Shown here: positions 58,830 to 64,000 of the stretch, in pieces | Layout of the letters: each line of letters starts with the position of its first letter | How positions within the stretch are numbered: position 1 is the first letter of the stretch | Assembly (NCBI GenBank): GCA_902782245.1 | Contig: CACZMI010000002.1 | Span: 1 to 64,000, forward strand | Reading direction: 5' to 3' | Length of the DNA stretch: 64,000 bases | DNA from: an uncultured Bacteroidales bacterium | GTDB lineage: Bacteria; Bacteroidota; Bacteroidia; Bacteroidales; Bacteroidaceae | Notes under the pieces: model-generated | Told to the model about the DNA's origin: nothing | The model's input: only the letters and a program-made list of their open reading frames with translations | Databases searched by the model: none | Position numbers and translations under genes: made by a program

Positions 58830-60092
58830 ATGAAGGTATTGATGTTCGGCTGGGAGTTTCCGCCCCATATACTGGGAGGATTGGGAACGGCCAGTTTCGG
58901 ATTGACAAGGGGACTGGCAAATCAGGGGAACGTGGACATTACGTTCTGTCTGCCCAAGCCATGGGGCGACGAGGATCAGAGTTTCATGAAGATAGTAGGT
59001 ATGAACACTGTTCCCGTGGTGTGGAGAGACCCTGACAAGGGTGTGCTCCAGCAGCGTTACCCGTGGATGAACGCCGATGACTACTATCGTTTCCGTGACC
59101 ATATCTATGCCGATTTCAGCAATATGTACACCAATGATCTGGGTTGCATAGAGTTCTCGGGCCGATATCCGGACAATCTGCATGAGGAGATAAACAACTA
59201 CTCCATTGTGGCCGGCGTGGTGGCACGCACTGAGGAGTTTGACATAATCCACTCTCATGACTGGCTTACATATCCCGCAGGCATACACGCCAAGCAGGTG
59301 AGCGGCAAACCTCTGGTCATACACGTTCACGCAACTGATTTTGACCGCAGCCGCGGCAATGTGAATCCCACCGTCTATGCCATCGAGAAGAACGGTATGG
59401 ACTACGCCGACCACATCATGTGCGTGAGTGAACTGACCCGTCAGACCGTCATCAACAAGTATCATCAGGATCCGCGCAAGGTATCCACCATGCATAATGC
59501 AGTGGAGCCCCTGCCGCAGGAGATCCGGGATATAGTTCCCCAGAAGAAACCGCATGAGAAGGTAGTCACTTTCCTGGGCCGAATAACCATGCAGAAGGGT
59601 CCTGAATACTTTGTCGAGGCCGCCGCACTGGTTCTTAAGCGTACCCGCGACATCCGTTTCTGCATGGCAGGAAGCGGTGACATGATGAACGCCATGATAA
59701 CCCTGGCTGCTGAGCGCGGCATTGCAGACCGTTTCCATTTCCCGGGATTCATGAAAGGCAGGCAGGTATACGAATGCCTCAAGGCAAGCGACGTATATAT
59801 TATGCCTTCGGTGTCGGAGCCTTTTGGCATCTCGCCTCTAGAGGCAATGCAGTGTGAGGTTCCCACAATCATCTCCAAGCAGTCGGGTTGCGCCGAGATC
59901 CTGGACAAGTGCATCAAGGTGGATTATTGGGACATTCACGCAATGGCCGATGCCATCTACTCCATCTGCAACTACCCGGCATTGTACGAGTATCTCAAGA
60001 CCGAGGGTAAGAAGGAGGTCGATGCAATCACCTGGGATAAGGTGGGAGAGCGTATTCTGGCACGCTACAGGAAACTGCTGGGCATTAAATGA
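58830..60092 (+). CDS. GT4 family glycosyltransferase, glycogen synthase-like
   Basis: 420 residues with the GT-B fold. N-terminal GWEFPPHILGGLGTASFGL holds the donor-binding GGLG loop; IIHSHDWLTY is the glycogen synthase-like acceptor region; FLGRITMQKGPEYF and SEPFGISPLEAM (ExxxxxxxE nucleotide-sugar motif) complete the active site. Placement between a debranching enzyme and a GH57 enzyme argues for glycogen or alpha-glucan elongation rather than surface polysaccharide synthesis. Confidence 0.92.
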   Translation: MKVLMFGWEFPPHILGGLGTASFGLTRGLANQGNVDITFCLPKPWGDEDQSFMKIVGMNTVPVVWRDPDKGVLQQRYPWMNADDYYRFRDHIYADFSNMYTNDLGCIEFSGRYPDNLHEEINNYSIVAGVVARTEEFDIIHSHDWLTYPAGIHAKQVSGKPLVIHVHATDFDRSRGNVNPTVYAIEKNGMDYADHIMCVSELTRQTVINKYHQDPRKVSTMHNAVEPLPQEIRDIVPQKKPHEKVVTFLGRITMQKGPEYFVEAAALVLKRTRDIRFCMAGSGDMMNAMITLAAERGIADRFHFPGFMKGRQVYECLKASDVYIMPSVSEPFGISPLEAMQCEVPTIISKQSGCAEILDKCIKVDYWDIHAMADAIYSICNYPALYEYLKTEGKKEVDAITWDKVGERILARYRKLLGIK

Positions 60093-60118
60093 AAGTAGAA
60101 TAAAAAGGAAAACAAGAT

Positions 60119-61429
60119 ATGAAAACAATCTGTCTGTATTTTGAGATTCATCAGATAATCCATCTCAAGCGTTACCGTTTCTTTGACATCGGCACAGATC
60201 ATTACTATTATGATGATTATGCCAATGAAACCAGCATAACGAACATTGCCGAGAACTCATATATCCCGGCTCTTAAGACTCTGATAAAGATGGCCCGTGA
60301 GGGCGAGGGCGCATTCAAAGTGGCTCTCTCACTGTCTGGCGTAGGTCTGGAGCAGCTGGAGCGTTATGCGCCGCAGGTGATAGACCTGCTGCAGGAACTC
60401 AGTGAAACCGGCTGCGTGGAGTTCATAGCCGAGCCTTACTCACACGGTCTGGCATCACTCGCCCCCAACGGCGAGCAGTCATTCCGCGACGAGGTTAAGC
60501 GTCAGGTGGACAAGATCAACCAGCTCTTTGGCCAGAAACCCAAGGTATTCCGCAACTCCAGCCTCATCTATGACGATGAGATAGGAGGTCTGGTGGCCGA
60601 TATGGGATTCAAGGGAATACTCACCGAGGGTGCCAAGCATATCCTGGGATGGAAGAGTCCCCACTACCTGTACCATTGCGTACAGAACCCCAATCTCAAG
60701 GTGTTTACACGTGACTATAAACTGTCCGATGACATAAGTCTCAGGTTCTCCAATCCCTCATGGGAGGCATATCCGCTTATGGCCGACAAGTACATGGACT
60801 GGATTGCACAGAGCCCCGAGGAGGACGGTGTATTTAATATCTTTATGGAACTGTGCGCCCTGGGTATCTACCAGCCGCTGAGTTCCAACATACTTGACTT
60901 TATCTACAACCTGCCCAAGGCAGCCAAGAAACTGGGTATTGGTTTCCAGACTCCATCGGAGGTTATCAAGACTCACAAGTCCGTGTCGGAGATAGAGGTT
61001 CCTTACCCCATGTCATGGAATGATGAGGAACGTGATACAAGCTGCTGGTTGGGTAACGTGATGCAGCGTGAGGCATTTGACAAGCTCTATTCAATAGGCG
61101 AGCGTGTGATCCTTACCAATGACAAGCATCTGCGTCAGGACTGGGACTACCTGCAGGCAAGCAACAACTTCCGCTTTATGACAACCAAGAACAACGCGGT
61201 GTCAATGGATCGCGGAATATATGAGTCACCTTACGATGCGTTCACCAACTATATGAACATCCTGGGTGATTTCCTGCAGAGAGTAAACTGGGCGCTGCCT
61301 CTGGATATAGATACCGAGGAGCTCAATGCGTTCCAGACCACCATCAGCAACCAGGACAAGAAAATCCAGTCACTGGAGAAACAGGTGGCAAGACTCAAGG
61401 CTGCTGCCGACAAGCCGAAGAAGAGTTGA
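60119..61429 (+). CDS. GH57 family alpha-glucan enzyme (alpha-amylase/glucanotransferase type)
   Basis: 436 residues, no signal peptide. YFEIHQIIHLKRYRF at the N-terminus, CVEFIAEPYSHGLASL (with the probable nucleophile Glu), FRNSSLIYDDEIGG (with the likely acid/base Asp), and TEGAKHILGWKSPHYLY are GH57 signatures. The C-terminal 40 residues form a coiled helix (ISNQDKKIQSLEKQVARLK). The short intracellular GH57 enzymes of Bacteroidales act on maltodextrin or glycogen. Last gene of the glycogen operon; its end overlaps the convergent symporter gene by 35 bases, with no terminator between. Confidence 0.9.
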   Translation: MKTICLYFEIHQIIHLKRYRFFDIGTDHYYYDDYANETSITNIAENSYIPALKTLIKMAREGEGAFKVALSLSGVGLEQLERYAPQVIDLLQELSETGCVEFIAEPYSHGLASLAPNGEQSFRDEVKRQVDKINQLFGQKPKVFRNSSLIYDDEIGGLVADMGFKGILTEGAKHILGWKSPHYLYHCVQNPNLKVFTRDYKLSDDISLRFSNPSWEAYPLMADKYMDWIAQSPEEDGVFNIFMELCALGIYQPLSSNILDFIYNLPKAAKKLGIGFQTPSEVIKTHKSVSEIEVPYPMSWNDEERDTSCWLGNVMQREAFDKLYSIGERVILTNDKHLRQDWDYLQASNNFRFMTTKNNAVSMDRGIYESPYDAFTNYMNILGDFLQRVNWALPLDIDTEELNAFQTTISNQDKKIQSLEKQVARLKAAADKPKKS

Positions 61430-62597
61430 CTATTGCGCAGACGCAGGAGTCGGACCAGACGTTCTCGGCCGTCTCGACCATGTCTATGATTGCATAGATG
61501 GGTAGGATTATGCCCAGTATGGCTATCGGTGCACCAATACCCGACATGAGTGAAAGAGTCAGGAAATAGCACCCCATAGGTACTCCTGCATTGCCCACGG
61601 CCGATATCACCGAAATCAGAATCCAAAGAATGACGGTGCCTGCAGTGATGCTGGCACCGCCGTTCTGCATTACAAACAGTGATGTAACCAGGATGAATGC
61701 GGCACAGCCGTTCATGTTGATTGTTGTGCAGATGGGCAGCACGAATTTGGCGATCCTGCTGCTTACACCCAGACGGTTCTGTGCCGAGTCAAGGGTGACG
61801 GGCAGGGTAGCGGCGCTGCTCTTGGTGAACAGTGCCATGAGTACGGCCGGCATCATGCGGCTGAGCACGTGTATGGGGTTAAGACCTTTTGCAAGCAGCA
61901 ACAGCGGCAATACAATAAAGAACTGGATGAAATTTCCTCCCAAAACAACTAATACATACTTACCGATGGAGCTGGCAACCACACCGGCCGACAATTGGGC
62001 GGACAGTTGAGCCGAAAAGGCTACAATGCCCAGAGGAAGCGTCCAGATAAGACCGCTGATGAGCTTGAACAAAAGGTCTTGCAATCCCAATACGCCCTTT
62101 ACAACAACCGCCTTGTTCTCTGATTCAGGCAGGCGCGACAGTGCTATTCCTATGGCAAAGGCCAGGATAAGCAGTGACAGCACGTTGCCCTCCAGGAACG
62201 GACGGACCAGGTTGTTGGGTATAATGCTTATGATATGTTCCGAGTATGAAAGGTCTGTGTTTAAGGCTGCTGCCTGTTCCTGTCCGTTAATGGCATCAAG
62301 AGGCAGATTGCCCGGTGCTATTAAGATATACAGGATGGCACCTACAACGGCTGCGGCAAAAGTGGTGAGCAGGGTGTAGGTGAGAGTCTGACCGAATATC
62401 CGGCCCGATCCCTTGGTGCCGAACGATGCGAATGTGGTAATCACTGCCAGTACTATGGTGGGAACAGCCAACAACTGGAACAGTCTGGTATAGACAGTGG
62501 CGATGAATCCCATCGTGGCATCCAGCCATCCAATTCCCAGCATTCCCAAAACAGCACCCAAGACAAGTGCCGCAATCCAGATCAGTGTTCTTTTCAT
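61395..62597 (-). CDS. DAACS-family dicarboxylate/amino acid:cation symporter
   Basis: 400 residues with about eight membrane segments and the re-entrant loops of the GltP/GltT family: SSAATLPVTL (SSxxTLP motif), NMNGCAAF (NMDGT-like motif), and GNAVGVP-like VGNAGVPMGCYF. These take up glutamate, aspartate or C4-dicarboxylates with protons or sodium. The C-terminal 20 or so residues (SDSCVCAIVNSSSACR) are not conserved and overlap the GH57 gene. It starts one base before the end of the TonB receptor gene on the same strand (2 nt apart), so they are probably co-transcribed. Confidence 0.92.
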   Translation of the reverse strand: MKRTLIWIAALVLGAVLGMLGIGWLDATMGFIATVYTRLFQLLAVPTIVLAVITTFASFGTKGSGRIFGQTLTYTLLTTFAAAVVGAILYILIAPGNLPLDAINGQEQAAALNTDLSYSEHIISIIPNNLVRPFLEGNVLSLLILAFAIGIALSRLPESENKAVVVKGVLGLQDLLFKLISGLIWTLPLGIVAFSAQLSAQLSAGVVASSIGKYVLVVLGGNFIQFFIVLPLLLLAKGLNPIHVLSRMMPAVLMALFTKSSAATLPVTLDSAQNRLGVSSRIAKFVLPICTTINMNGCAAFILVTSLFVMQNGGASITAGTVILWILISVISAVGNAGVPMGCYFLTLSLMSGIGAPIAILGIILPIYAIIDMVETAENVWSDSCVCAIVNSSSACRQQP

Positions 62598-62598
62598 A

Positions 62599-64000
62599 CT
62601 ATATTTCTATTGTCAGGTTTACATAAATGTTACGTCCCTTTTGGGGTATGTCGTTCCAATCGGCATAAGTGGCGTAGTACTTGTCCAGCAGATTCTCCAC
62701 TCCGGCCCTTACTGTGAGATACCTGTAACGGTACTGCGCCGAGAGGTTGAGTATAGTCCATCGGGCCGATGCCGTCTCTCCGTATTTCTGTCCCCAGACC
62801 TTCTGGCGGCCGTTTCCCTTGACCTCTATCTGTCCGCTCCAGGGTCCTTTTGCAAAGTCAAGGTCTGTCTGCCAGGTAATCGGAGCGATCAAAGGTAGTG
62901 CATCTCCCTGATTGTCGCGTCCTCTGCTGTATGAAACCTTTCCGCTCAGTTGCACGAAACGTCCTTCAAGTCCGCCTGTGAGTGAGAGATTGGCTATGGT
63001 GGCATGTTTCAGGTTACCGTATACCTTCACGCCCTCAGCACCCACGGTCATGGCGCTCAGTCTGGGTTCAAAATGGCCTATGATATAGTTGCTGAACAGG
63101 AATATGTTGGCATCGGCCCCGACAGAGAACAGTCCTTTGCTAAAATCGGCCGATGCGTTCAACTCTATGGCCGATTCGTTTTTGAGAGTTGGGTTGCCTA
63201 TGTAGTCATACTGGTCATAGGTGTTGTTCAGGTAGTATCCGTAGGCCTCGGTTACCGTGGGGGCCCGGCTGCCCCAGCCGGTACCGGCCGAGAAACCAAG
63301 GTTATCCGTAGCGGCAAAACTGTAGAGTGCTGCTACGCGGCCTGTGGTCTGATGGTAATAGTCCTTCATCATTGGGAAGAATACCTTCTGGGCATGATAA
63401 CCCTCCTCATTGTTGAGTTTTTGCCGCTGCCATGCCACCTTGGCCGACAGATGCAGGTTATGCCTTGAAGATATGCTGATGTCATCGGTCAGTGCCAGAC
63501 CGGTGTTGAGCGTGCCTACATCGGGCCATGTAACCATATACATGGGGGCGGCTCCTCCGGGATACATGGTCATGTCGGCAAACAGACGGTTGTAGTAGAG
63601 GTCATAGTTGAGTGCTATGTCGTGGCTGGCGAAGGATGTCAGGAGCAGACTGTAAAGACCTGTTGTCCAACTGTCACCGGGCATATCCATGTGAATTGCC
63701 ACATCGGGACGTGTGGTATCGTCCATGATATGGATTATGTGGTTGTAGTATGCCTTGGTCTCCCAACTTGCAGTGCTGAAAAGATGCCTGTATGAGACCG
63801 ATGTTATGAGCCCCTGGGCGGTGGATACATCCATGTTGAGGGCGGGGTAGCCTACGTCGGTTGCGCGGTCAAAGATTACCGTTCCCTCCAGTATGTCATT
63901 GCCGCTCAACCTGAAACCAAGATTGCTGAACAGGTTGATCTTGTGGAACTGTGAGAACTGCAGCCTGCTGCCGCCTCCCACATTGTAGCAGTCTGCGTCA
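62599..64000 (-). CDS. TonB-dependent receptor, C-terminal part (cut by window edge)
   Basis: At least 467 codons; the frame is open to the right edge (the GTG at 63981 is not a real start). The visible part is the barrel: repeated aromatic beta strands such as GWGSRAPTVTEAYGYYLNN, which is the conserved third-quarter TonB receptor motif, and LLDKYYATYADWNDIPQKGR close to the end. The plug lies outside the window. The chain ends in YVNLTIEI, without a terminal Phe. Ligand unknown. Its promoter cannot be seen. Confidence 0.9.
   Translation of the reverse strand, partial: DADCYNVGGGSRLQFSQFHKINLFSNLGFRLSGNDILEGTVIFDRATDVGYPALNMDVSTAQGLITSVSYRHLFSTASWETKAYYNHIIHIMDDTTRPDVAIHMDMPGDSWTTGLYSLLLTSFASHDIALNYDLYYNRLFADMTMYPGGAAPMYMVTWPDVGTLNTGLALTDDISISSRHNLHLSAKVAWQRQKLNNEEGYHAQKVFFPMMKDYYHQTTGRVAALYSFAATDNLGFSAGTGWGSRAPTVTEAYGYYLNNTYDQYDYIGNPTLKNESAIELNASADFSKGLFSVGADANIFLFSNYIIGHFEPRLSAMTVGAEGVKVYGNLKHATIANLSLTGGLEGRFVQLSGKVSYSRGRDNQGDALPLIAPITWQTDLDFAKGPWSGQIEVKGNGRQKVWGQKYGETASARWTILNLSAQYRYRYLTVRAGVENLLDKYYATYADWNDIPQKGRNIYVNLTIEI

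Overview
The window reads as a chromosomal segment of a gut or rumen type member of the Bacteroidales (Prevotellaceae-like; genus not resolved). The case rests on several things. Many genes carry the Bacteroidetes minus-7 box TAnnTTTG (best with TTTG 19-20 nt upstream), and Shine-Dalgarno sites are poor or absent. The gene content is typical: PPi-dependent phosphofructokinase, a 57-residue histone H1-like protein, Porin_10, DUF4468, a fimbrillin-like lipoprotein, C10 protease, GH97, PA14-containing GH3, fused NfnSL, and the GDE/GT4/GH57 glycogen operon. Genes are densely packed, with many ATGA overlaps and no gene-free stretch above 300 bp. I saw no tRNA, rRNA, CRISPR, transposase or prophage.

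Layout. 1-5153 (minus): lipid kinase, small protein, amidase with an inserted golvesin-like domain, small protein, and YgiQ, which runs off the left edge. 5241-11852 (plus): outer-membrane-like protein, PPi-PFK, GH25 lysozyme, Tyr/Trp- and Ser-rich secreted protein, OmpP1/FadL-type protein. 11924-16020 (minus): DUF4468, J-like membrane protein, porin, Gfo/Idh/MocA oxidoreductase. 16221-16524: histone H1-like gene with a consensus promoter and a strong terminator. 16541-21984 (minus): RND tripartite efflux operon. 22031-26155: DUF4380, azlCD and GH97, each separated by copies of one palindromic repeat. 26176-29525: two secreted unknowns, a TapB-like protein and an M20 dipeptidase. 29615-35337 (minus): MacAB-TolC-like operon of five genes. 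35575-41831 (plus): fimbrillin-like lipoprotein, C10 protease, GH3. 41937-43620: BlaI/BlaR-like pair with an operator dyad and no beta-lactamase nearby. 43617-45812 (minus): Fur-family regulator, QueH fused to a broken cyclo-ligase, EFR1. 45866-49383 (plus): TonB receptor and guaA. 49338-53989 (minus): a secreted FISUMP-like protein; then a TPR/PD40-nucleoside phosphorylase fusion followed by mnmE. 54010: truncated DUF486. 54375-56720 (minus): NfnSL fusion. 56881-61429 (plus): glycogen operon. 61395-64000 (minus): a DAACS symporter and a partial TonB receptor.

How the genes work together. Central carbon flow is represented by PPi-PFK and by a storage operon of debranching enzyme, glycogen synthase-like GT4 and GH57. 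Envelope traffic is heavy: two tripartite exporters, two TonB receptors, two other porins and many secreted proteins. The most unusual points are (a) a related set of palindromic elements, four of the GTGACGC type and two of the GATACAAAAGGGG type, that sit at gene ends, supply stop codons to two genes, appear to extend a third and give the RND operon its minus-33 box; (b) QueH-cyclo-ligase, where a lost internal segment shifts the frame, although the ancestral stop still overlaps the next start; (c) a signal-peptide-bearing TPR/PD40 protein fused in frame to a full-length nucleoside phosphorylase; (d) a fimbrillin-like lipoprotein translationally coupled to a C10 protease.
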